Below, piece after piece: positions 13,202 through 23,500 of a stretch of DNA of 64,000 bases. This DNA is from an uncultured Alphaproteobacteria bacterium. GTDB lineage: Bacteria; Pseudomonadota; Alphaproteobacteria; HIMB59; GCA-002718135. Each line of letters begins with the position of its first letter. The first letter of the stretch is position 1. The stretch is taken from assembly GCA_902623545.1 (NCBI GenBank), contig CACNUI010000002.1:1-64000 (forward strand), given 5' to 3'. Both the position numbers and the translations under genes were made by a program. The notes beneath the pieces were generated by a model. That model ran no database searches. It worked only from the letters and a program-made list of their open reading frames with translations, and was not told where the DNA came from.

Positions 13202-14496
13202 CTAAGTTTTCCACCTATTTTGTTAAACTCCTCTATAAATGAAGGAAAACTAGTATTTATTGAATCAGAGTCTAAAATATTTAGTTCACCAATTTTTGAA
13301 CCCATTACGGAAAAAGCCATTGCAATTCTATGATCATAATCAGTTTGAATACTATTGTTATTAATCTCATATTGATCAGAAGGATATATATATAAGTCGT
13401 CTTCTTCTACTTTACAATTAACACCACACCTTTCTAGATTCGTAGTTATTAATTTTAATCTATCACTTTCTTTGACTCTTAATTCAGATAAGCCTCTAAA
13501 AATACTCGGTGAATTAGCAAAACAAGCAGCAACAGATAAAATTGGATATTCGTCAATCATTAACTTTGCAATTTCCGGACCCAGTTCACATCCATTTAGA
13601 TTACTATAAAATACCTCAATGTCGCATATTTCTTCTTTATTGATTTGTCTTTTATTAAGGAAATTAATTTTTGCTCCCATTTTTTTTAATGCTAATAAGA
13701 TTCCATTTCGAGTTGGATTAACATTTATGTTAGACATTTTTAAATGTGAATTTTTATTTACTAATGCGGCTACTATAAAAAAAGAACTACTTGATAAGTC
13801 TGATGGAACATCAATGTTTACCGATTTTAATTCTTTTTTTCCATTAATACTAATTATTTTTTTATTATCTATTTTTTCTATTCCTATATCAGCATCAAAC
13901 GCTTCCAGCATTATTTCAGTGTGGTCTCTTGATATATTATGCTCAACTATTTTAGATAGTCCATGTGTATTCAAAGCTGCTAGTAATAATCCAGACTTTA
14001 TTTGAGCTGATGGAATAGTAATATCTATTATTGTATTATTCAATTTATTACCTTTTATTATTATCGGTAAATTTCCATTTGATGTCTCAATTGAAGCATT
14101 CATTTTTAACAATGGTTCAGTAATCCTTCTCATAGGCCTTGAAGACAATGATTTATCTCCAGTCAATTTAGAAACAAATTTTTGTGAGGCTAGTAATCCA
14201 GTTAACAACCTTGCGCTTGTACCTGAATTGCCTAAATATATTTCAGTTTGAGGCTTGTTTAGAGAGGTTAAACCTTTCCCAAAAATAATAACTTTATCTT
14301 TATTTTCTTCAATTTCTACACCCATATTTTTAAAAGCATTTAGCGTATGATAAACATCTTCAGATTTTAGAATATTATTAATCTCTGTTATACCGTTTGA
14401 AATAGATGGAATTATAATTGATCTATGAGATATCGACTTATCACCAGGTATTATTGGATTTCCAATTAGACCATTGGTAATTTTATTACTTATCAT
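13198..14496 (-). CDS. aroA: 3-phosphoshikimate 1-carboxyvinyltransferase
   Basis: PGDKSISHRSIII; LGNSGTSARLLTGLL; track ORF runs to 14598 but MISNKITNGL at 14496 is the likely start because the longer ORF overlaps lptB. Confidence 0.95.
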   Translation of the reverse strand: MISNKITNGLIGNPIIPGDKSISHRSIIIPSISNGITEINNILKSEDVYHTLNAFKNMGVEIEENKDKVIIFGKGLTSLNKPQTEIYLGNSGTSARLLTGLLASQKFVSKLTGDKSLSSRPMRRITEPLLKMNASIETSNGNLPIIIKGNKLNNTIIDITIPSAQIKSGLLLAALNTHGLSKIVEHNISRDHTEIMLEAFDADIGIEKIDNKKIISINGKKELKSVNIDVPSDLSSSSFFIVAALVNKNSHLKMSNINVNPTRNGILLALKKMGAKINFLNKRQINKEEICDIEVFYSNLNGCELGPEIAKLMIDEYPILSVAACFANSPSIFRGLSELRVKESDRLKLITTNLERCGVNCKVEEDDLYIYPSDQYEINNNSIQTDYDHRIAMAFSVMGSKIGELNILDSDSINTSFPSFIEEFNKIGGKLS

Positions 14497-14497
14497 T

Positions 14498-15241
14498 TTA
14501 AAGTTCAAATTGAGATCCAAGATAAAATTTCTTAATTCTATCATCATTGACTGCACTTTTTGGGTCACCCTCAAAAAATATTGCTCCTTCATTAACAATA
14601 TAAACTTTATCTATAATTTTTAATGTTTCTCTTACATTGTGATCTGTAATTAATATTCCAATATTTTTGTTTTTTAATTTTCTAATTATGATTTTAATTT
14701 CTTCTATAGAAACTGGATCAATCCCTGTAAGAGGTTCATCCAAAAGCAAGTATTTTGGATTAGAAGCTAAAGTTCTGGCAATTTCTAATCTCCTTCTTTC
14801 ACCTCCTGAAAGTACTATTGATTTTGATTTTCTTACATGATTTAAATCAAATTCATTTAGTAAATTTTGAAGAATGATCTCTTGTATTTGTTTGTCTTTT
14901 TCTACTATTTCTATAATTGACATAATATTGTCTTCTACATTCATTCCTCTAAATATAGATGCTTCTTGGGGTAGGTAGCTGATACCGATTTTGCCTCTAA
15001 TATAAATTGGGAGATTTGAAATCTCAACTTTATCTAAATATATGGAACCAGTATCAGGCTTTACTAACCCAACTATGACATAAAAAGTTGTTGTTTTACC
15101 AGCACCATTTGGACCAAGTAAACCAACAATTTCCCCTCTTTTGATAGATAGACTAATATCTCTAACAACTTCTTTATTTCCATAAGTTTTTGAAATTTTA
15201 TTAATTAATAATCCGTCATCAAGTATTTTAAATTTATTCAT
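14498..15241 (-). CDS. lptB: LPS export ABC transporter ATP-binding protein
   Basis: GLLGPNGAGKTTTFY Walker A; LSGGERRRLEIARTLASNPKYLLLDEPLTGIDP. Confidence 0.96.
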   Translation of the reverse strand: MNKFKILDDGLLINKISKTYGNKEVVRDISLSIKRGEIVGLLGPNGAGKTTTFYVIVGLVKPDTGSIYLDKVEISNLPIYIRGKIGISYLPQEASIFRGMNVEDNIMSIIEIVEKDKQIQEIILQNLLNEFDLNHVRKSKSIVLSGGERRRLEIARTLASNPKYLLLDEPLTGIDPVSIEEIKIIIRKLKNKNIGILITDHNVRETLKIIDKVYIVNEGAIFFEGDPKSAVNDDRIKKFYLGSQFEL

Positions 15242-15998
15242 TTTTATTTGAAATGATGACTTTAACTTTGTTTGAGTTATTTGAATCTACTTTGTAAGAA
15301 TTTGTTTCAGTATTTAGTGTGCCATAATCACCAGTAATTTTCTCTCCATCTCTTATTATTTTCACATTTTGTTTAAGTTCAATTGTAGACTTTAATTTAT
15401 CATAGCTAATATTTTTAGCATACAATTGAGTTGTATTTGTTTCTATAAAAGCAATTTCTGAATCTAAAACATTAAGAAATTTAATTTCTTTATTATTTTC
15501 AATAATTGCAAAAGTTCCATTTATTTTTTCTCCTTCTATTTGAATATCATCATTAACTAATTTAGAGTTTGGTCCTTCTAAAAAAAAATTTCCATTTGTA
15601 TTATTTACTTTAATGATCCCATCTGAATTCATATTTGCATCTTCTGTTGACAAAATAGAATTTATACCATTTATAAATATTTCTTCTGAGTCAACATGAA
15701 AAATAAGATTTTTTCCTGATGCATCTATATTATAATTTTGTGAACTAAAATTTACGTTTCCTAAAGCTTCTATTCTTTTGATATCATACATATCATTATT
15801 AAAAAAAATTTTTATATTATCTCCTGATAGTAAAAAATTATCAGATGTTATTTTGACATTTTTTTTTAAAAGATAGTATTTTTCTTTTTGAAAAACTTCA
15901 ATGCCTTCTTCTGTAATAATTTCAGTTTCACCAATTTCTCTACTAAAAACTGAATTACTTAAAATTAAAAATAATAATAACAAACAACTTAATTTCAT
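15234..15998 (-). CDS. lptA: LPS transport periplasmic protein LptA (OstA-like)
   Basis: Signal peptide, repetitive OstA-type strands, directly upstream of lptB. Confidence 0.82.
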   Translation of the reverse strand: MKLSCLLLLFLILSNSVFSREIGETEIITEEGIEVFQKEKYYLLKKNVKITSDNFLLSGDNIKIFFNNDMYDIKRIEALGNVNFSSQNYNIDASGKNLIFHVDSEEIFINGINSILSTEDANMNSDGIIKVNNTNGNFFLEGPNSKLVNDDIQIEGEKINGTFAIIENNKEIKFLNVLDSEIAFIETNTTQLYAKNISYDKLKSTIELKQNVKIIRDGEKITGDYGTLNTETNSYKVDSNNSNKVKVIISNKNE

Positions 15999-16444
15999 TT
16001 CAAAATAATTTTAGTATTGCCATAAAAATTAATTTTATTGCCATTATCATAAATATTAAAACCTTCAGAGGTAATTATTGTATTTTTTGATCTAAATACA
16101 GACTTTTCCATGCTCTGTGCTGTTTGCTGCTTTCTATCAAATGTGACATTGTCTGATTTAATTGTAAATTGATTAGAACTAAACTTTACATTTTCCATAA
16201 GCATTATCTTGTCATTATTTATGAAACTACCTTCATTAGCAGTCACAATTATTTTTTCTTTTTCATTATTTATTGAAAATTTGGGTTGAGTGATATCAGA
16301 TTTTGAAACATTTACTATTTTATCAACTTTATTATTTTTTGAAAATAAATAAAATTCAAATAAAATTAATAATGTAAAGATTAAGATTGTAATTAGTGAT
16401 AATAATAAAATTTTTTTGCTGCTAAATGAAAGTAAAAAATTCAA
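15995..16444 (-). CDS. lptC: LPS export protein LptC-like
   Basis: 149 aa, single N-terminal TM, OstA-like periplasmic domain, position in lptCAB cluster. Confidence 0.75.
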   Translation of the reverse strand: MNFLLSFSSKKILLLSLITILIFTLLILFEFYLFSKNNKVDKIVNVSKSDITQPKFSINNEKEKIIVTANEGSFINNDKIMLMENVKFSSNQFTIKSDNVTFDRKQQTAQSMEKSVFRSKNTIITSEGFNIYDNGNKINFYGNTKIILK

Positions 16445-16445
16445 A

Positions 16446-17408
16446 CTAACTTGTTAACCTCAGTAAATCATGAATATGAATTATGCCTAGAGGTTTCTTT
16501 TTTGCACATACAAATAAACTAGTAATTTTTTTATTATTCATAATATTTATAGCTTCACCTATTAACATCTTCTTATCAGCTAATGTTGGGTTTTTTGTCA
16601 TTAATTCTGAAGCTTTTTTATCAAAAAATTTAGAGTTTAAATTTCTTCTTAAATCTCCATCTGTAATGATTCCAACTATTTTATTATTCTTATCAACAAC
16701 ACCAATACAACCAAAGCTTTTTTTTGTCATAGTGATAAGTGTTTTAGACATCTTATCATTTAGTTTTGCAATAGGTATGGATTTTTTAATATGCATAATT
16801 TCACCGACTGTTTTTAGATCCTTGCCTAAATTGCCACCTGGATGAATATTTTTAAAATGAGCGCTTTGAAAGCCCCTTAGCTCCAGTAAAGCTACAGCAA
16901 GACAATCGCCTATAATCATAGCTATAGTGGTAGAAGTAGTTGGAGCTAAATTTAATGGACAGGCCTCTAATGGTTTTTTATATAGTATTCCGATAAAAGC
17001 ATTCTTATGTAATGTACTTTTTGAATTACTAGTTATGCTTATCAAATTGATATTGTATCTTTTAGTAAAATGAATAATGTCATTGAGTTCTGATGTTTCA
17101 CCAGAGTTTGATAAAGCAATAACACAATCATTTTTTTGAATACTACCAAGATCTCCATGACTTGCTTCAGTAGCATGCACAAAATACGAAGGAGTTCCAG
17201 TAGATGTCAAAGTCGCTGAAAGTTTTTTGCCTACGTGAGCACTTTTACCAACTCCTGTAACTATTACTCTACCTTTCAGGTTATATATTAGCTCTACAGC
17301 TTTGCAAAAATTATTGTTAAAAGTTGAAGATAAAGTTTTAATACTAGATAATTCGTTTGCAAAAGCTTTTTTAGCACTTCTCAATATTTTATTTTTTCTA
17401 TTCATCAA
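16446..17408 (-). CDS. kdsD: Arabinose-5-phosphate isomerase (SIS + CBS domains)
   Basis: GRVIVTGVGKSAHVGKKLSATLTSTGTPSYFVHATEASHGDLG. Confidence 0.95.
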   Translation of the reverse strand: MMNRKNKILRSAKKAFANELSSIKTLSSTFNNNFCKAVELIYNLKGRVIVTGVGKSAHVGKKLSATLTSTGTPSYFVHATEASHGDLGSIQKNDCVIALSNSGETSELNDIIHFTKRYNINLISITSNSKSTLHKNAFIGILYKKPLEACPLNLAPTTSTTIAMIIGDCLAVALLELRGFQSAHFKNIHPGGNLGKDLKTVGEIMHIKKSIPIAKLNDKMSKTLITMTKKSFGCIGVVDKNNKIVGIITDGDLRRNLNSKFFDKKASELMTKNPTLADKKMLIGEAINIMNNKKITSLFVCAKKKPLGIIHIHDLLRLTS

Positions 17409-18013
17409 TGTTTAAATATATCTTGATCAATCCAACCATTTATATCTAAATCAGTTCTGTGTTCAATAAAATCAAAACAAGCTTTTGCAAGTTTATCTCT
17501 ATTCTCTCTTACAAGCATTGTATCCAATTTTTTCTTGATTTTATGAAGATAAAGCACGTCAGTTGCTGCATATTTCTGCTGATCTTTTGTTAATTCACCA
17601 CCCCAATCAGATGATTGTTCTACTTTTGAAATATTTTTATTTAATAATTCCTTACAAAGATCTTTATAGCCATGTTTGTCTGTATATGTTCGAACTAATT
17701 TTGAAGCAATTTTAGTACAATAAATATTATTAATATTTATTTTGAAATTATACTTAAATACAGCGACATCAAATCTAGCATAGTGAAAGATTTTTTGTAT
17801 TTTTTTATTTTTAAGTAATTTAATTAGGTTAGTCGGTTTAGTCTTTGTTAAATTAATTTTAATCAAATGGCATATATTATCACCCTTAGATACTTGAACT
17901 AAGCATAATTTGTCTCTTTTTGGATTTAAGCCCATTGTTTCGCTATCGATAGCAACAATATTACCCAAATTTAAATTATCGGGTAAGTCTCCAGCATAAA
18001 GATTTATTTTCAT
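17405..18013 (-). CDS. rnd: Ribonuclease D-type 3'-5' exonuclease
   Basis: VAIDSETMGLNPKRDKLCLVQVS; KYAATDVLYL; likely start MKINLYAGDLP (track ORF extends to 18076). Confidence 0.88.
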   Translation of the reverse strand: MKINLYAGDLPDNLNLGNIVAIDSETMGLNPKRDKLCLVQVSKGDNICHLIKINLTKTKPTNLIKLLKNKKIQKIFHYARFDVAVFKYNFKININNIYCTKIASKLVRTYTDKHGYKDLCKELLNKNISKVEQSSDWGGELTKDQQKYAATDVLYLHKIKKKLDTMLVRENRDKLAKACFDFIEHRTDLDINGWIDQDIFKH

Positions 18014-18074
18014 TTTGATATTATTACGTATACTATGTATGTTTTTATTTATAACATTTATTTTTTTAAAGGTC

Positions 18075-18980
18075 ATGAAATCAATTGTAATTTTTGGAGG
18101 AGCAGGTTTTGTAGGTAGACATTTGATTAGACGTCTTGCAAAAAATGGCTATAAGGTAATCGTTCCCTATCAGAGATCTGTTCAAGAAGCTAAAATCCGA
18201 CTTTTAGGCGTTACAGGCCAGGTCATTCCATTTCCCTATACAACTTTAGAAGATAAAAGGCTTAAATCTGTTGTTAATAATGCTAATGTGTGCATTAATT
18301 TAAAAACTACTTACGATCAAAAGAAAGGTAATTTTAACAATACAATATATAAGTTTAATCAGAAACTTATTAGAATTTTAAAATCTAGTAAGAATCTAAA
18401 ACAATTCATTCTTTTCTCTGGTCTTGGTGTAGATATTGATAAAAATTCAACGAGAAGCATTGCAGTACATAAATCTGAAAAGGAAGCCTTTAAACAACTA
18501 GACAATGCAATTATTATTAGACCAGGCGTTATTATAGGTGGTGGTGATATTTTTTTGAAAAGACTTTTGCCAATATTTAAAGCTTCATTTTTTGTTCCAC
18601 TTTTTGGAGATGGTTCAACAAAATTCCAACCAGTATTTATTGACGACGTATCCCTAGCTGTTGATGAAATAATCAATTCTAAGATATACGGGAAAAATAT
18701 TTATGAGCTTGCCGGTCCCAGGATTTATTCATACAAAGAATTTTTTAATCATATTTCTAATTTTTTAAACAAAACTAGAGTTTTTGTTCCTGTTCCTATG
18801 GCCGTAATGAAACCTACGATAAAAATTGCTGAAAAAACACCATTTTCACCTCTTACGTCAGAACAGCTAACACTATTTGAAAAAGACAATCTTATTGTAA
18901 ACGTTGATAAATCATTCCAAAATCTTGATATTAATCCACAGGACACTCTACAAATTCTTAAAAATATTGTTGTAAATTAA
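18075..18980 (+). CDS. NAD(P)-binding protein, complex I NDUFA9-like
   Basis: MKSIVIFGGAGFVGRHLIRRLAKNGYKVIVPYQRS extended-SDR Rossmann motif; track ORF extends upstream to 18015. Confidence 0.85.
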   Translation: MKSIVIFGGAGFVGRHLIRRLAKNGYKVIVPYQRSVQEAKIRLLGVTGQVIPFPYTTLEDKRLKSVVNNANVCINLKTTYDQKKGNFNNTIYKFNQKLIRILKSSKNLKQFILFSGLGVDIDKNSTRSIAVHKSEKEAFKQLDNAIIIRPGVIIGGGDIFLKRLLPIFKASFFVPLFGDGSTKFQPVFIDDVSLAVDEIINSKIYGKNIYELAGPRIYSYKEFFNHISNFLNKTRVFVPVPMAVMKPTIKIAEKTPFSPLTSEQLTLFEKDNLIVNVDKSFQNLDINPQDTLQILKNIVVN

Positions 18981-18995
18981 GGGTTTTCTAAGTTT

Positions 18996-19014
18996 TAGTA
19001 CATTAGTGGTACTA
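18996..19014 (+). terminator. Weak inverted repeat (TAGTAC-N7-GTACTA), possible terminator
   Basis: 6-bp perfect stem shortly after the stop of the NDUFA9-like gene, followed by TTATTA. Confidence 0.3.
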
Positions 19015-19097
19015 TTATTAAAAAATTATTGTTTTCTTTTCATCTTGAATGTGTATTTGGTTAGATCTAGATAAAATAGTAAACAAATGATAACTAA

Positions 19098-20543
19098 ATG
19101 CTAAAATTTACAAAAATTAACAAGGAAAATCCTAGTAAAATATCTGCTAAAGATAGAGTTAAATCATTTGATGAAATTTACGCTAAATATGCCTCTCAAA
19201 AGGCTGAAGAACAAGCTTCCAGATGTTCTCAATGTGGTGTGCCTTTCTGTCAAGTTCATTGTCCATTACACAATAATATTCCAGATTGGTTAAAACTAAC
19301 TGCTGAGGATAGAATGCAGGAGGCATTTGAAATTTCCAGTTCTACAAATAACATGCCTGAAATTTGTGGTCGTATATGTCCCCAAGATCGTTTGTGCGAA
19401 GGTAACTGTGTTATTGAACAATCTGGCCACGGCACTGTTACTATAGGATCGATAGAGAAATATATTACGGATAAAGCTTGGGAAGAAGGTTGGGTTAAAA
19501 ATATAGAACCAGTTGAAGAAAGAAATCAAAGTGTGGGAATTATCGGTTCTGGTCCAGCTGGATTAGCTGCAGCAGAAGAACTTCGTAAAAAAGGATTTCA
19601 AGTTACAATATATGATCGTTACGATAGACCAGGTGGTCTTTTAATTTATGGTATTCCAAATTTTAAACTAGAAAAAGATATTGTTATAAGAAGAACAAAT
19701 CGACTTAAAGAAAGTGGAATTAAGTTTGAATTAAACTGCGATATTGGTAAAGATATTACTTTTGATGATATTAAAATCAAGCATGATGCAGTTCTTATAG
19801 CAACTGGAGTTTACAAATTTAGAGAAATTAATCTAAATATTTCTAATTTTAATAATGTTGTACCTGCCTTAGATTTTCTAATAGCTAGTAACAAGACTGG
19901 TTTGAAAGATAAAGTTGAAGATTTCACAAATGGCAGACTAAATGCTAATGGTAAAAATGTAGTCGTCATTGGTGGTGGTGATACTGCTATGGATTGCGTT
20001 AGAACAGCTGTAAGACAAGGAGCAAAATCTGTTAAGTGTCTTTATAGACGTGATAAAACAAATATGCCTGGTTCACAAAGAGAAGTACAAAATGCAATAG
20101 AAGAGGGTGTTGATTTTCAATGGTTAACGTTACCAACTGCATATTCGGGAAATGGGTCACTAAAAAAAGTCAGAACTGTTTTAATGCAACTTGGATTACC
20201 AGATGAGTCAGGTAGAAGAAAGCCAGAGCCAAAAGAAGGTACAGAAAAAGACCTAGATGTTGACTTAGCTATAGAAGCACTGGGTTTTGAACCTGAAAAT
20301 CTACCTAAGCTTTTTGACAATAATGACCTGACAGTTACAAGATGGGGTACACTAAAAATTAATTATAAAAATATGATGACATCAGTTGATGGTGTATTCG
20401 CTGCAGGTGATATTGTTCGCGGTGCAAGTTTAGTTGTTTGGGGAATCAAAGATGGTCGTGATGCAGCAAAAAATATTAATAAATATTTAGAAAACAATTT
20501 TGCCGAACAAAATAATATTAATAAGAAAGCAGTAAATGCCTAA
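19098..20543 (+). CDS. gltD: Glutamate synthase small subunit
   Basis: RCSQCGVPFCQVHCPLHNNIPDW, CGRICPQDRLCEGNC, GSGPAGLAAAEEL. Confidence 0.97.
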   Translation: MLKFTKINKENPSKISAKDRVKSFDEIYAKYASQKAEEQASRCSQCGVPFCQVHCPLHNNIPDWLKLTAEDRMQEAFEISSSTNNMPEICGRICPQDRLCEGNCVIEQSGHGTVTIGSIEKYITDKAWEEGWVKNIEPVEERNQSVGIIGSGPAGLAAAEELRKKGFQVTIYDRYDRPGGLLIYGIPNFKLEKDIVIRRTNRLKESGIKFELNCDIGKDITFDDIKIKHDAVLIATGVYKFREINLNISNFNNVVPALDFLIASNKTGLKDKVEDFTNGRLNANGKNVVVIGGGDTAMDCVRTAVRQGAKSVKCLYRRDKTNMPGSQREVQNAIEEGVDFQWLTLPTAYSGNGSLKKVRTVLMQLGLPDESGRRKPEPKEGTEKDLDVDLAIEALGFEPENLPKLFDNNDLTVTRWGTLKINYKNMMTSVDGVFAAGDIVRGASLVVWGIKDGRDAAKNINKYLENNFAEQNNINKKAVNA

Positions 20544-23500
20544 TCACTTTATTGAAAAGTACAAAAAGGATAAAAAATTCTTAGAAGAAAATTATGTTTA
20601 TAATGAACAAGATGAACATTCGTCATGTGGAGTCGGATTAATAGCATCATTAGATGGTACTGAGACAAGAGAAATAGTCGAGTTAGGAGTTCAAGCTTTA
20701 AGAGTTTTATATCACCGGGGTGCAGTTGATGCCGATGGTAAAACAGGTGATGGTGCAGGAATACAGTTATCTATACCAAAGAATTTTTTTATTCAACAAA
20801 TAGAAAGAACCGGTCATACCCCTAATGATTTCCCTTTTGGGGTTGGTATGATATTTTTACCACGCACTGATTTTGCTGCGCAAGAAAATGCACGCACAAT
20901 TGTTGAGTCTGAAATAATTAAAGAGGGTTTAAAAATATATGGTTGGAGACATGTTCCAATTAATTCATCTATTATAGGTGATAAAGCAAAAGCAACGAGA
21001 CCTGAAATTGAACAAATACTAATTTGTAATGAAGAAATAGAAGACGAAAAGCAATTTGATAATAAACTTTATATAATTAGAAAAAGAATAGAAAAAGAAA
21101 TTAGAAATCAAAATATTTCTGATTTTTATATTTGCTCACTTTCTTGTCAGTCTATTGTTTATAAAGGTATGTTTTTAGCAGAACAGCTTTCCAATTTTTA
21201 TCCAGACATACAAAATGAGAATTTTGTTTCTAGATATGCTGTTTATCACCAGCGTTATTCAACTAATACATTTCCTACATGGTCTTTAGCACAGCCATTT
21301 AGAGTGATTGCACATAATGGTGAAATCAATACACTTAAAGGTAATAAAAACTGGATGGCCGCTCATGAGCCAAGAATGAACCATAAAAATTTTGCCAATA
21401 ATGTAGATGATTTAAAACCTATAATTGATGCTAAAGCGTCTGACTCTGCTGCGTTAGATTCTACGATAGAGTTATTGGTTAAAGCTAATCGCTCTTTACC
21501 TATGGCTAAAATAATAACAATTCCAGAGGCCTGGTCCCATAGAAGAGATTTCCCAAAAAAAATAAAAGATTTATACGCTTATGGTGGAGCAGTTATGGAG
21601 CCATGGGATGGTCCAGCAGCAATATGTGGTGCATACGGTGATTGGGCAATTGCTGGAATGGATAGAAACGGCCTTAGACCAATCAGATATACTCTAACAA
21701 AAAATCTTCTTATTGCTGGCTCTGAAACTGGAATGGTTGATATTAAAGAAAACGAAATAGTAGAAAGAGGTAGGGTAGGACCAGGTCAATTAATAGCAGT
21801 TAACTTTAAAGAGAAAAAATTCTTTAAAGATCATGAGATAAAAAAGTATTTAGCAGAAACAAAACCATTTGGTGATTGGACTAAAAAAATTACTTATATT
21901 GATAAACTTGTTCAATCTGTTGATGAGGAATTTAGAGATTTAGATTCTGGAGATCTTCGAAAAAGAATGGCATGCTTTGCCTGGTCAGTAGAAGACATCG
22001 AATTAATACTTCATCCAATGATTGCTGAAAAAAAAGAAGCAACAGGATCTATGGGAGATGACACTCCATTAGCTGTGCTCTCAAATAAATACAGAGGACT
22101 CCATCACTTTTTTAGACAAAACTTTAGTCAAGTTACAAACCCACCGATTGATTCATTAAGAGAAAGAGTTGTAATGAGTCTTCGAACTAGAATTGGAAAC
22201 TTAAGTAATATTCTTGATGAAGATGAAGACCAATGCAATCACTTACAATTGAATTCTCCTGTTCTTTCCATTGAGCAATTCAAATCTATGCGTAGATATA
22301 TGAAAGATACTGTCAAGATAATTGACACTACAATGGACAAAACAAATCCTGAAAATAATTTTGAGACAGAAATTTCAAGAATAAACCAAGAAGCTGAACA
22401 CGCTGTTAGAGAAGGGTATGTTCATATAATTTTAAGTGACAAAGAAATGTCTAAAACAAGAATAGCCATTCCCATGATTTTAGTTACAAGTTCTGTTCAT
22501 CATCATTTAATTAAACAAAATCTTAGAACTTTTATTTCCTTAAATGTTCAATCTGCAGAATGTTTAGATGTGCAATATTTTGCAGTGCTTATCGGAGTAG
22601 GAGCAACAAGTGTGAATGCGTATATGGCACAACAAGCCATTGCGGAAAGACATAAAAAGGGACTATTCAAAAATCTCACATATGAAGAATGTGTAGAAAG
22701 ATTCATTAATTCCATAAATAATGGTTTGCTTAAGACTATGAGTAAGATGGGAATATCAGTAATTAATTCATATCGAGGTGGTTGTAACTTTGAAGCGATT
22801 GGACTCAGTAGAAATTTAATGAGTAAATATTTTCCTTCTATGAGTTCTAAAATATCTGGTATCGGAATCAGCGGTATTGAAAGAAGATCAAGATTAGCTC
22901 ATGATAACGCTTATGAAGAAAGTGTTATTACACTGCCGATTGGAGGAAACTATCGCTACAGATTTGGCGGTGAGAAACATGCTTTTGAAGCAAGATCAAT
23001 TCACATGCTTCAAACTGCGGTAACTTCTAATAATTATTCTTTATTTAAAAAATATTCTTCGATGATTGACGAAATGGACCCTATAAATATTCGTGATCTA
23101 CTAGACTTCAAAAAGAACAACAATAACAATAACTCAAACACAGTAGAACCTTCTCAAGAAATTAGAAAAAGACTAGTTGCGCCAGGGATATCACTTGGAG
23201 CCTTAAGTCCAGAAGCGCACGAAACTCTTTCTATAGCAATGAACAGAATAGGAGCTAAATCAGATTCAGGTGAAGGTGGTGAAGATCCAATTAGATTCAA
23301 ACCTAAGTCAAATGGAGATAATGCATCATCAAAAATTAAACAAATTGCAAGTGGACGATTTGGTGTAACAGCAGAGTATCTAAATAATTGTGAAGAAATT
23401 GAAATCAAAGTTGCACAAGGTGCAAAACCTGGTGAGGGTGGACAACTGCCAGGAGGAAAAGTTACAGAATTAATTGCTAAACTAAGACATTCAACTGAAG

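Noticed and set aside
13619-14005. 128-aa plus-strand ORF inside aroA
   Set aside because: Antisense to the conserved EPSP synthase; hydrophobic shadow frame.
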